Origin: Macrocystis pyrifera
Taxonomy: Eukaryota > Sar > Phaeophyceae > Laminariales > Laminariaceae
Reading direction: 5' to 3'
Assembly (NCBI GenBank): GCA_031763025.1
Contig: JASSKH010000028.1
Location: 9,935,359-9,999,358, forward strand
Length of the DNA stretch: 64,000 bases
Positions 46,435 through 57,455 of the stretch are shown here, in pieces (the first letter of the stretch is position 1; the number at the start of each line of letters is the position of its first letter). The position numbers were made by a program, and so were the translations under genes. Under the pieces are notes generated by a model. The model was not told the DNA's origin. It worked only from the letters and a program-made list of their open reading frames with translations, and made no database searches.

Positions 46435-46539
46435 CTACGGGCGGCCATAGTAAACAGGACCTACAGTACAAACAAAAACCTATATATTTCCCTAATTTTT
46501 CTAACAAGATTTGGTCCTATATACTATGGTTCCCCGTAG
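46435..46539. mobile_element. MITE-1 copy
   Basis: Ends slightly diverged (GGGCGGCCATAG at left, GGTTCCCCGTAG at right). Confidence 0.85.
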
Positions 46540-46683
46540 TAATGGTCGTAACTCAGATCCGGGGTCACTTAGCATGCTCTCCTCCCCCCCCCCCCTCCCC
46601 ACTACGCTCCGTGCCATGTTTTTTATAGCGAAGACATCGGCCCTTCTTTCCCTACCTGGTCGACTCGCGTCGAATTGCTACCA

Positions 46684-46788
46684 TAACGGGGGACCATAAT
46701 AAATAGGACCAACGGTTGTTAGTAAAAATAGGAAAATATATAGGTTTTTGTGTGTACAGTAGGTTCCGTTTACTATGGTCCCCCGTAA
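46684..46788. mobile_element. MITE-1 copy
   Basis: About 145 bp from the previous copy and in opposite central orientation. Confidence 0.88.
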
Positions 46789-48001
46789 TAGTACGTGCCT
46801 GGTACTAGATACCAAGCACCAGATGTGTGTGTTGTTTTCACATTAAATCGTCCTTTCTACCCAGCGTCATCAGTACACCCAGTGTCCGTCCTGATTCCTT
46901 ATCCTAGAGAGACACTATGTTCTGTGGTATCACAGCTTGTGAGACAGAGCAAGACCAAAAACAATTATCGCAAATTCATGGGTCAATCAAGTGAAATGCC
47001 AGCGTACCGGGTACGAGAACACAACAACACAAGCAAGATCAGAAACTAAAGAGCAGAAAAGACATTTTGTTACGAAAAAGTTTTGAAATATACGTTCGTC
47101 AATAGCGGTGTGAAGTGTCAGCACTGCCACTGCTGTCGCGTTCCCCCCCTCCATTGAACAACTCGACAAGAAACGAATAAAAGCTGCTAGACTTCAAGAG
47201 CTAGCCGAACCGACATCTAGCCACCCGATCTATCATTTCGTTTCCGCATTCGTCGACAGCTGCATCAGTACGGCTGCCCCCCCCCCCCCCCCCCCCCCAC
47301 CCCCCCCGACCCCTTGTCACCGCTCTTGGCGTCCTCAGCTGCGTGGTGCAGCCGGCTTCTCTGCGCCTCGTCCCTGTGTCACCTCGTCATGAAACAGTCC
47401 GCCGCTCTGACAACCCCCTGGCACCTGGTACCATTTTCCCGCTCTTCTTGGCCGCCCTCGGCCATAACACCGTCTCTATATACTCCGAGCAGCAAAAGGA
47501 GAGCTTTCCGTGGACCCCTCGGCGGCTTGAAAAACCCTGAGGTCGTCTGCCAGACATTGTGGGCCCAGTTCTTCTTCTGGTCGGCCTGTCCTTGGGTTCT
47601 CCCCACTAGCCATCGTATCTACGATTACGGGGGGGGAATAGTAAATAAGACCTACGGGAAACACAACAACCTACCTATTTCCGTACTTTTACTATCAATA
47701 TTTTGGTCCTATTTACTGTGGTCCCTCGTAATAGGTACCTGGTACCTGGTACGTATTTGAAATAATATTAATGTGGTCGTGATATACGTAGGTTTTTACC
47801 TGTTGAGGTCATGTCTCTCAACTGTCAATCTATCTCAGGGGGGGGCTTAAGCTTCTGTCGGTCATGCTAACTGAACAAGACCCTCCTCAGGGAGGTTTGC
47901 AAGAGGAGAAAGTGGCGTATCTATGCTCGTATCGATTTATCAGTATTTACGTATGTGTTCTTCACATCAAAACACTACACCACGGCAGTACCGCGATGCT
48001 G
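46789..48001. other. Intergenic with MITE
   Basis: A poly-C run at 47279-47299, a MITE-1 (47625-47731) and overlapping TACCTGGTA palindromes at 47736 and 47743. No gene recognised. Confidence 0.55.
47625..47731. mobile_element. MITE-1 copy
   Basis: Left end has a G expansion. Right end followed by TA and a double TACCTGGTA palindrome. Confidence 0.85.
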
Positions 48002-48014
48002 CTGCCGTAGCAAC

Positions 48015-48256
48015 TTTTTTTTTATTATTTTTTTTTTTAGCGCCCCGGAGAGCGAGAGGAAACCCCTGTCCCCACTTATATTTCTCAAGTTTTCGTGTGC
48101 CGGTTCGAACCCGGTTCGTTTCTTCCACCTTGCGTAGTCGGGGCTGTCTCTGTCTTACCGCGCCATCATCAAAGTAAGTGTTCCTTACTCCGAGGATGTA
48201 GGCGCCTGAGTCTATAGATTTCATCTCTCCCGACTCAGATGGTGTAGGAGTTGAAC
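48015..48256 (-). mobile_element. tRNA-derived SINE, copy 1
   Basis: Minus-strand element. A-box-like TGGCGCGGTAAGAC (48152-48165), B-box GGTTCGAACC (48102-48111) about 40 bases further, and an A-rich tail (48015-48040). Flanks share CTGCCGTA (48002-48009 and 48257-48264), a likely target-site duplication. Such elements are transcribed by Pol III and moved by LINE enzymes. Confidence 0.75.
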
Positions 48257-48455
48257 CTGCCGTAAGAAGTCTCCCTCTTTTTGGTTCGGAAACTTCGAAG
48301 GGAGGAAGTAACCATTTATTTACATGACGACACAACGACACAAAATAAATGATACTGTGCAGTACTGCTGTGTATCGCTGTGTCTCGAAATACAAGCATC
48401 GTTTGTGTGTTTACATTCCGCCCAAAAGTTCCGTATGTTTTTGGACAAAGTGGCG

Positions 48456-48734
48456 TGTTGTGGTACTGCTTTGAATGGGGCTGAAAGCCCGGTAATTACC
48501 TGGGTTCAAGTGTTGGGGATCGTATTGGTAGTACTCGGGAGGCGTTTCGTAGATGGAAAAACCAAGGGTTTTCCCAGGGAGGCACGAGCTCGGCTCTCAG
48601 TCTCCGCGTGCACGAAAGGAATAAAGCTGCTCTTCTCCCATCTCTGAGCAAACAACACAAGTGAGTACCAACGAGTACCGACTTAATAGGCTAACCTGTC
48701 CAGGTATACAAATTCCCCCGACCTTGATCTTAAC
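48456..48734 (+). mobile_element. Solo LTR of the local Ty3/gypsy family
   Basis: 279-bp LTR starting TGTTGTGGTACTGC and ending GATCTTAAC, matching the LTRs at 57.7-63.2 kb. No adjacent internal sequence or clear target duplication. Typical outcome of LTR-LTR recombination. Old. Confidence 0.85.
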
Positions 48735-49260
48735 GAGCATGTACAGCAGTAGCAAGAGGCACACGGAGCGAACAGCCCGGTCTGCTGGGTTTTGCGTCAC
48801 GGCGCGCCGCCACGTGTTTCACTCAGGTTGCAGCATTGCTGCACACGCTGATATTTACTCTGTTAGTTAATATTCATGCATTATACTGGTACCAGGTAGT
48901 AGGTACTAGAGCCGAAAGGTCACGCTTTCGAGTCCAACCCCAAAAAGCGGGTCATTTTTTTTCCTCGTTAAATAAAATAGATGCAGAAGCGCCTGTTAAT
49001 ATTAACAGCGCGAGCATGCAAAAATTCGACGCGGCGAGTCGACAGCGTCAGCCAGGTACGACGACAGGACGTTTGCTACAAATCACAATGGCGCAACAGG
49101 GGAGAGGGGATACCATAACAGAGGGGTGAAAATGTTGAATTATTCTTCCCGATATAAAAATCAAGGCGCGCGTATACCGTAGATAGCAGGGGGGAGGAGC
49201 CCCCGTTATGTGATCCTGGATTTGAGTTGCTACTGGGGGTGAGCGGGAGAGTATATAGGG

Positions 49261-49630
49261 TGAGCGTGAAGGTATTACCTACTGGGCTATGGGGGTATAA
49301 AGATCGATCGACTACCGATCGATTGGCCAGCCCACAGGGCAGTCCTTGTAACACTCTCCCCCCCTCTGAACGGCGGGATATTTTGGGCATCGGTACCATA
49401 GTATACGGCCGTACGCTGTGACTTACTCGCTTCGTTTCAATACCTGGGGAACCAGGGAGATACATGTGTTCAGGAACGCACGCGCAAGCACTTCTTCTAT
49501 AAAAGAAACGTTCGAAGTGAGATTCGAACCCGTGTTCTCGACGACGCCGAATGTGAAAAGGCATTACCTTCTGAGCTTTAGGGGTAAAAAGAACGATTGA
49601 TTGCCCAGCCCAGGGTAAATCTTTGTAACA
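49261..49630 (-). mobile_element. TRIM-like miniature LTR element 3
   Basis: Minus orientation. 5' LTR 49552-49630 and 3' LTR 49261-49353, both starting TGTTACAA. Next to the 5' LTR lies GGCGTCGTCG (primer-site-like), then GGGTTCGAATCTCAC. Before the 3' LTR is a purine tract CAGAGGGGGGGAGAG. No coding capacity. LTRs are well diverged, so it is old. Confidence 0.65.
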
Positions 49631-49843
49631 CGAAGGTAATAATTGGGATGCAGAAGAAAGTTTAAACATAAAAAATACTATTAATACCTGGTATATATAA
49701 AAACGGTTGATGAGACCGACCTCGCCTGTACAGAGCTCATCAATTGTTCGAGAGAACAGCAGTTGCTGCGGATCAACGCCCAGGTGGGTAGGGTGACTCG
49801 TGTACTGAGTCAAGCTGGGGACACTAGTGAGAGGTTTTAGTGG

Positions 49844-50056
49844 GTTCAACTTCTACACTACCTGAGTCGGGAGAGATAAAATCTAGACTCAGGTGCCTAC
49901 ATCCTCGGAGTAAACCACACTTTAATGACGGTCAGAGACACAGGCCCGACTGAGGTGGAAGAAAACGAACCGGGTTCGAACCGGCGCACGAAAACTTGAG
50001 AAATATGTGTGGACAGGGGTTTCCTCTGGCTCTCCGGGGCAATAAAAAAAAAAAAA
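49844..50056 (+). mobile_element. tRNA-derived SINE, copy 2
   Basis: Same family as the 48-kb copy, in opposite orientation, ending in ~13 A bases after GGCAATA. Shares the head GTTCAACTTCTACAC, a CTGAGTCGGGAGAG...GACTCAG inverted segment and the B-box GGGTTCGAACC. Confidence 0.75.
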
Positions 50057-50180
50057 CAGCAGTTGACGCACACTGGCTGGTGCTTATGGAGAGTGTGTGT
50101 TTTCATACTACAATCGTTCTTTCTACCCGTCGGCATCCAGCACAACAACCAGTGTTCGTGCCGATTCTTCATCCTACTAG

Positions 50181-50283
50181 TACGGAGGACCATAGTAAAT
50201 AGGACCAAATACTGTTGGTAAAAACAAGTAAATATATAGGTTTTTACGTATACAAAGGTCCTATTAACTATGGACCCCCGTAA
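50181..50283. mobile_element. MITE-1 copy
   Basis: Left end TACGGAGGACC, right end GGACCCCCGTAA. Full length. Confidence 0.88.
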
Positions 50284-51328
50284 TACGAATAGATACACAA
50301 GCTCTGTTGTGAAGAGGTGGCCGAGGCAGGGGAAGGGTAAGGGACGTAGGTGTATCTGGCAGCTGGGAAGCAGTGCTTCGCTTCTTCGTATTTAGATCTT
50401 TATTGATGGCGAGAGTTAAGGAGGTGCTCTGGGAGGGAAGTGAGAGGTAGGGGGGGGGGAACTCGACACCCAGATATACTCGTCCCACCCCACGCCACAA
50501 GCTCTCCTAAATTCCTCTTATCTGACATACTCCTAATGAACTTTCCTATAGCTACCAATCGTTCTTCTACTGATATAGGAATGATCATTTTGTGGTCTCC
50601 GTTAAGGAACATCACTGTCGTCTAACGGGCTATCCGCCATAGAGAACGTTCCTAAATGAACGTTCCTCTCGACTCACGGAGTATCCGCCGGGATAATCCA
50701 TTCTTTGGATCATTCTCGTAATCCTGAGGACGCGATCTACGATAGAGGTAGCACGTTCCCGCTGAACTGGTTTCTGAATGACGGGGTTCCTTAACCAAGA
50801 TCGTCGGAATGCCAGTCTCGTTTCGAAAAATGACGTTTTCGTATACTTGGGCCATGGGGTTATTCATCGGGATGCAATTTGATTTTCGCTGAAGTCAGTT
50901 TTCGGTTGAAATATTGAGCTCCTTAAGGTCAAGTAAGGAGCCTCGGAAAAATTAGAGAGAGCCCCTACAGTAGAACGCCTCTGAGGCCGCAAAACTGCAG
51001 ACTATATTATCTATTTCTATGGCCCATGAATACTTCACTCATATCACGTTAGCCTACCCTGAATATTCGTTATGCAGACCACAAGATGGTCGAAGGGTGA
51101 CAACAAATTAATAGGTACCAGGTAGAGTTTTGGCAGCGAGTCTGAGTGATGGCACCTTCCATGTTCGAAGCCATGGGATTCCGGTCACCCTTTAATATGC
51201 GGATGTTGCTTTTGATTAAAATAGGCGCTACGTACACATGGTCAGATGGCCTAAATCAGGTCATAATAAACTTTGTTGAACTTTCTTGCCCCCATTGGGT
51301 GGGGACCGCCGGTTTCACGAACTCCAGC
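50284..51328. other. Intergenic, unclassified
   Basis: Short ORFs only; 50640-50900 shows repeated CGTTCCT motifs. A TACCAGGTA palindrome is at 51116. No gene recognised. Confidence 0.5.
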
Positions 51329-51684
51329 TGTTGAGGTCTTAGTCCGTCAGGATACTGGTAAGCCAATCGCCTACCCAACCTACGCCTTATAACACTCCCC
51401 CCCCCTTCGGAACAGAGGGGACCCTTGGTCTTCGTACGAGGCCGTGCGTGCCCAGTCCGCAATTCTTCACAATCTCTGGGGACCCAGGAAGACTTAGAGT
51501 GTCTTATCAGGTTCTTGACATGTAGAGGTCCACTTTATTTAAATTGCGTCTTCATGGTGGACGTGAGATTCGAATTCACGACCAACGAACCATGTCTTGC
51601 CGGTAGACGCCTATTGTTCAGGTCATAGTCCGTTGGGCTAGTACTGGTTAACCAATCGCCTACCCAAATCCAAGCCTTATAACA
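51329..51684 (-). mobile_element. TRIM-like miniature LTR element 2
   Basis: Minus orientation. 5' LTR 51615-51684 (70 bp) and 3' LTR 51329-51394 (66 bp) start TGTTATAAGG. Flanked by CAGC on both sides (51325-51328, 51685-51688). Internal ~220 bp holds GTGAATTCGAATCTCACG then CCACCATGAA. A purine tract (51395-51412) precedes the 3' LTR. No gag or pol. Confidence 0.75.
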
Positions 51685-51711
51685 CAGCCAACAAGAATGG
51701 TATACCCGGAG

Positions 51712-52360
51712 TGGGCCTTCCACACCGTGTGGACCTGTATCGTCCCGGGGGAAAAACACTTTCGTCCCCGATTTGTTGGAGTTGTAGATGGATGGAAGGA
51801 TTTTTGTTATGGAGATGGGACCGTATAGTCCCCGGGTGCCGCTAGCCTCACAAAATCCAGCCAATCAGGAATCATCCAATATAGTTGGGGTTTCCGCACC
51901 GGTGGGGGAGTATGGACCCGGGGGGTCACCGTTTACGTCACCAGTTCGTTGAAGTTGATATAGATGTATAGAAGAATTTATGATCCGGGGATGGGACCTG
52001 ATCCTCCCTGGGTGGCGCTTTCGCCACGAACCCCAGCTTATCAGCAATCAGCCAGTGGGGTCGGAGTTTCCACACCACGCGGGGCGGTATTGACCCGGCG
52101 GACTATCGATTTCGGCCCTAGTTTGTAGATGTACGGAAGGATTTATGATCCGGGGATAGGACTTCATCCTTTCCGGGTGGCATTGGCTACACGAACCCCG
52201 GCCAGTAAGCGATCTCGCCCATCGGGTTGGGTTTTCCACACCATGCGGGGCGGTATCGATTCGGGAGATCACCATTTTTGTCCCCGAGTTGTCGGATATG
52301 ATTTCTGATCCGGCGACGGGATCCTATCATGCTCGGGTGCGGCAGGACCCCGACGGTCCC
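51712..52360 (+). repeat. Four-unit ~170-bp minisatellite
   Basis: Units begin with a TTTCCACACC...GGGGCGGTAT block at about 51717, 51891, 52066 and 52233 (spacings 174, 175, 167). Each includes GATCCGGGGATGGGAC-like and ACGAACCCC(A/G)GC-like blocks. Units are degenerate, so the array is not recent. Confidence 0.85.
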
Positions 52361-53385
52361 CCGAGGGGCTACTCTCGACACGCGCCCCGCGGCCCCCCAG
52401 TAGTCGAGGGTGGGTGGGGGGGAAGCCCTCTCCCAATGGGACTGGGGCTCGGAAAACACCACACTCAAATTTATTGGCCTACCAGGTATTATATTGCTTA
52501 CAACAGGGTATTCACCGCGGCGGGCTGATGCCCATCGCTGCGCCGCGTTCGCCCGCAATGGGCGATGTATGTACAACACAGGTACGGTAGAATAAGCTGA
52601 GCGAGCAAAAGCGGCGGTCCTGCCACGGCATTACGTTGAGGTTGGAAATGCATTTGCGAAAAAAAAAAAAACGAATGAACACGGCAGCAACAGTACTGAA
52701 CAATCGGCAGGAGGCGAAGTCGATCATCATCTTGCCTCGAACCCCCCCCCCCCCCGAAAAATAAATAATAATAATAATAATAATAATAATAAGAGGCGGG
52801 GGCGGCTGGACCACCACCGTGATGGCCGCAGTCAGACTGCCGGTATCCTCGTTCCGCGTGTGTGTTGTAGTCGTCGCTTTGTTTGTTCTGCGGGCACTGG
52901 CCGTGGCGCTGCCCACGCGAGTGGCCGCGGCGACGCTTTCGTTTTTTTCTGGTTGTGCTGTCTCTTCGATCGTGAGGATTTGTCCTCGCGGTGGGTGCCG
53001 GATCACGCGTTCTTGCCAGCGTCGGGACGCCTCGCCGTCGTCGCCGAGCTTTTCGAGGTCAGGGCTCAAAATGCCGCCAAGTTTTTGGAAGAGGTGTCTG
53101 TACTGTTTGAGGGAGTGAGTAGGAGTGCGTGTCTTCGTGGCAATTTAGGCAGTGGCCCCGGTTTTTTTTTTGGATTTTTTTTTTTTGTAGTTTTTGTTTC
53201 TTTTTCGAGTGCGGTGGCACGAGCAGACGACGAGAGTAGGCCGCTCCAGAGGGGAGGGCCATCGGTCTGGATGGACATGCAGACAGCGTGAACTTTACAG
53301 CGTAGTGGTGTTCTTCTAGGGGCAAGCAGTTGGAGGACGTGTCAAGCCACGGGTCGAGGCTGTCAAGAAAGGATTTTGATGTTTA
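52361..53385. other. Intergenic with (AAT)n and T-rich DNA
   Basis: (AAT)n at 52764-52793 and poly-T around 53160-53190. On the plus strand 52970-53105 reads DREDLSSRWVPDHAFLPASG and continues ELFEVRAQNAAKFLEEVSVL. This looks like a possible exon, but I found no convincing partner exon and no domain. Confidence 0.35.
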
Positions 53386-55323
53386 TCACAAGCGGATTAT
53401 TGCGCGATCCCGTCTGCCAAGGCGACTGGGAAGGCGTCCGGTCCTGGCCGTGACCATTACTGGCGGGCCGAGGCCCCCACGGGGCGGATGACCGCCCACC
53501 CGTCGAAGAAGCAGGTGAAGAAAAATATTTTCGCTGTTCATGGCAGGTGTCTTAGTGTTCGCAAGAGTCAGAAAAGCCAACCACATGACGTTCAAAGTGC
53601 CGAACGGCCTCGACACGGTAGCCAAAACCCCAGGGTACAGCGTGGGCGTCAAGCTGGGGTACTGCTCGTTAACTACCACCCGAACCACCTCCAAAAGGAC
53701 CTTCACCCCCCGGTGCCAAAACACTCTCAGTCCCCGTCGCTGCCAACACCACCCTTAGAAATTCCCGGCTTTAATGCAAAAGGGGGTCCCGTTAGACACG
53801 CTAAAATTATGCAACTTAGTGTAGCTAGCCCCCATGTCGGCGCAGTCGAAGTGGTTGCTCAGCAACCTCAGAAGGAGCGTAAATGCCTCCGATCCCGTGG
53901 TTCCGTCTGCGAGGGCGCGTGACACCTCTTGCTGCTGATGCCCGTGATCCCGGGGACTGTAGCCCCTTCTGCTACCGCCCGTGGAGGAGCTGGAGGAGCT
54001 GGCTCGATAAGCGTCTCCCCGTGAGCGGTTCCTGTGCCTGTTGCGCCCGCCGCTTGAGCTCTGGCTCCCCTTCGTTCGGTTCCCCCTACCGCCAGTCCCG
54101 TTTCGTCGAGTTGTGTCACTGTCTTTTGTGTCACCTCCGCCGCGGCGGGACCCGCTGTTATGGCCGGCGGAGTCCCCAAAAAAACCTTACGCGCCGGTGG
54201 TCCCGGTCACCGGCGCGGCGGTGAGAGCTGTCGTCCTGGGCCGCAGTGCCATCACCAACTCTTGGGTGCCGGTGGACCCGGTTGTCGGCGGGGCGGTTGG
54301 AGCTGTCGTGGTTCAGCTCAGGGCCATCTCCCGCTCCTGGGCGCTGGTGGGCCTGGTTGGCGGCGTACGTCCGACGCTTGCGGTGGGCGATGTACAACTT
54401 GGGGTCGGGCTAGCGGATGGTAGTCGGGGAAGCGTCGTGCGCCCTTCGAAGGCTGACCACCAGGCCCATGATGAGCGCCATGCGTTGCTTCTTTTCCCAG
54501 AAGCCCTTAGGCATCAGTATTCAGGCCATATTTACGGAGAGATCGTCATCTGGCAACTCTTTCCGGAGGCTGCGGGCGCTGGAGACCACTACTGTCGCCG
54601 CCTCAGCAGCTAGATACTTGTTGGGCCCGTCCGCCATGCAAGCGACATTCCCCTGCAGGAAGGCGTGTCTCCGGCCCCCCGGGTCCGCGCGTCGACGGCG
54701 ACCTCGCTGGGGGGGTGCTGTGTCGAATTTTCAGGAAAAAAAGCGGGGGTGGGCTGCGCGGAGCCATGTCCGAGGATCGAAAAGGGGACGCTCGGAACGG
54801 CCGGTAAATCCACCGCGGGCGCGGCCGGAGCGAGGGGTAGACCTCTAGCTGGATCTCCGGCCTCGGTGGGCCGGGGGATCCGCTTGGCGGTTGCCGCTCG
54901 GGCAGCCTGCAGGGCTTCCCTGGCCCGGGAGGTGGAAAGCGTGGCTTCCTGGGAGGCGCTGATGGGAGGTGACGCTAATTCTCGTGCCTCGGTGAGCGCG
55001 ATCGCCCGGCTTCGCATGGTCTTCGCCGAGGCGGCCCCTAAGGATTCGGCTTTTTCGCCAAGGCCCACTCGGCCGCAACGATTTCGGCTCGGTCAAGCGC
55101 CGAGTGTTCCGCGGAGATCTCCTAGACGTGGTCTGAGATGGCCGGCCAGTGTTTTAGGATGATGGTCCTGGTTGGCGTAGGGAGAGAGTTCCATGCTGCT
55201 GGGGGCATATGGGCCGTGTCTCGAAATTGTCCGACGAAACCTGAGGGGCAGGAGGCTGTAGTCCGGTTCCGCGGCTGCCAGTCTAGCGTCCTCCGAATTG
55301 GGGGGTTCTAAAATCCACGGCAT
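53386..55323 (-). other. Coding-like minus-strand region, unknown
   Basis: A run of overlapping minus-strand ORFs with amino-acid-like composition: an Ala/Arg/Glu-rich, helix-prone part (MRSRAIALTEARELASPPIS, 54610-55068), an Arg/Asp/His-rich part (54158-54397) and a hydrophobic part (LLEVVRVVVNEQYPSLTPTL, 53386-53724). May be a decayed gag-like gene or a host relic. No motif recognised, not open as a whole. Confidence 0.3.
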
Positions 55324-55330
55324 CCTCCGG

Positions 55331-55642
55331 GGTTAACCTTGTACCAGTAGTCCACAGGACCAAGACCTTAACAAATGGCGTCATCAGCAGCGCATGGGTC
55401 GTTGGGCGCGAGATTCGAACTCACGCCCACCATGAACAACGTTTTTTTTGAAGAAAGTGACTTCCCCCACGTCAAGAATCTGAAAAAAAGTTTGGATCTC
55501 CAGAAATTGGAACCACGTGTTGGTGACACGCGTCGGCCCGTATATCCGGTCCGTTCCAGAGGGGGAGAGTGTTATAAGTCTTAGGTTCGGTAGGCGATTG
55601 GTTAACGTTTTACCAGTAGCCCAACGGACTGAGACCTTAACA
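55331..55642 (+). mobile_element. TRIM-like miniature LTR element 1
   Basis: Plus orientation. 3' LTR 55570-55642 (73 bp, TGTTATAAG...CTTAACA). 5' LTR remnant 55331-55373, left part missing. Directly after it is AATGGCGTCATCAGCAGC (primer-site-like), then GCGAGATTCGAACTCACGCC and CCACCATGAA. Purine tract AGAGGGGGAGAG before the 3' LTR. No coding capacity. Related to element 2. Confidence 0.75.
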
Positions 55643-55874
55643 AGGGTGGCCGTGACTCGGGCGTGCGTCCGCGGGCGGCCGGGTGGCGCTCGGTGGAGCC
55701 CGGTCTTCCGCGGGGGAAAATAAAACCGCCATATTATCTTTGAAGACCCAAATCACGACGACGACGACGGCTATATACCAACCAGGAATACGTCATAAGC
55801 ATACACTTCATACTTTTATGAATAACTCGTACAGGGTATCAGAGAAGTAGTAATTAGATGGGCATTTCGCGCTA

Positions 55875-55968
55875 TTACGGGAGACCATAGTATTCAGGAC
55901 CCCTTCATATAGACAAAAAAACATACCCTGGTATAGTACAATATTTTCACTAAGCTTTTTTGATCCTG
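55875..55968. mobile_element. MITE-1 copy, right half decayed
   Basis: Left end TTACGGGAGACCATAG is clear; the right end has degenerated to a TTTGATCCTG remnant. Confidence 0.65.
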
Positions 55969-57064
55969 ATTGACATGTTCTCTCGAAATAGCTTCAAGCA
56001 CAGATTGATCGGTATTACATACCCTGGAATATATTACGTATGCACGTACTGCTGTAGAGGAGGTTCCTGGTACAAACCTGGACCAGCATGGAGGGACAAC
56101 TACAGTACCATATAATACGGATGACAGCACACCCTCCTTGAATAACACGCCACCCCATAAAAGCACACCCGAGGGTACATTTTTAGAAGAAAAAAAAAAC
56201 CGAACGCCTGAAAATATATCAAACTCTGAGGTATCACACCCGGTGGACACCATTCACCCATAGCACGCACGCACCGGTATAGATACCGGTACCAGAATGG
56301 AGGCAATTGCTGTGGCCCATCACGGTGGGCAGATGGAGCCTGCGGCCCGGACCCCACCGGTACCTGCTGCTGCTGCCCCCTCGAGCGAGGATCACGTCGT
56401 TATTTTCCGGGTCCTTCCCGCCTACCGGTACCGATACTATAGTACTGACGCTCCTGCCGTGGCTCGACGGGTACCAGTACCGGTGGAGCGCAAAAGCTCT
56501 GGCAGAAAAGCCCAACAGTTAAGTCACAGGTCCTGCACTCTGGCCGGGGTCTGGTCACACTCCTTGGTGAGCAAAGATACCGCTACCACACCTCGTCGTT
56601 ATCACACCCCGTGTCATCTGGCCGAGTCTGTTCGCGCTCGATAGCAACCGACGTCCCGTTATCACACCCCCTCGTTATCACACCCCACAGCTGCGGGACT
56701 CCTGCGCATGATGCTTATCACCGGGGGTACACTATAGATGCCACGTCCCCCTATAAAAGCACCCCCCGGTGATGATATTTTCGAAAGTCAAAAAGTTATC
56801 ACCGGGGTGTGCTTTCATCCGAGCTATACGGTACGCAGCAGTGTAGTATGTACGTACGTACGCGTACTTCTTACAGAATCAAAGTGATGATCAGACCGAC
56901 ACTTGGTCCCGGTTTTAGAGCGGTGTACAAACAGTGATCGGATGGACATCTTTACCCTGGTTTTAGACGGGGAAATCGAGGGGTCGCCTACCTTTTACAT
57001 GCGTTGCTCTGCTGTTCCCTAGGTGTTCCAAAAGTACCCGGTACCGTTTAAGGCAGACGGAAGT
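55969..57064. other. Intergenic with GTTATCACACC repeats and a hairpin
   Basis: Three GTTATCACACCCC units (56598-56690). Also a long inverted repeat at 56755-56815, AAAGCACCCCCCGGTGAT against ATCACCGGGGTGTGCTTT, with a ~25-base loop. No gene recognised. Confidence 0.6.
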
Positions 57065-57455
57065 ACAAGAACAGTGGGAATGAGAAGGGTGACAGACCCC
57101 TTGAAGCGGTCAAATTCCTAACTGCATCAAGCTCGTACTGCGTTGTTGGGGGTTCTTCCATTTTTACTCTGTTCCAGCAGTAGTCTTGGAGATCGCTTTC
57201 TTCACTGTTGGGCGATGCTGGTCAGCACAGAAAAATTGTATGGTGACTTGGTGGGTATGGGTGGGTGGGGGTGGGTTGGCCCGGAAGTCGGTTGCTTGGT
57301 CCGTCGGTTGGTGCGTGGGCTCTGGTTGGTCTAACCACCAACAACACTCTCACCATCAACATTTTATTGTCAAGCGATGCACGTCAGCGCTAAAACCTTC
57401 TATGGTGGATAGTGGGCGGGGGAGGGCGGGGTGTAATATATTCATTTGTGCCTTC
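57065..57455 (+). repeat. Host repeat, copy 1 (pair with 59950-60344)
   Basis: Shares TAACTGCATCAAGCTCGTAC, CTGTTCCAGCA and the GGTGGTGTTGG-rich end with the second copy. Lies just left of the first gypsy element. Confidence 0.75.

Noticed and set aside
48925-48945. tRNA-like CTTTCGAGTCCAACCCC
   Set aside because: Only a T-arm-like fragment; the rest does not fold as a tRNA by eye.
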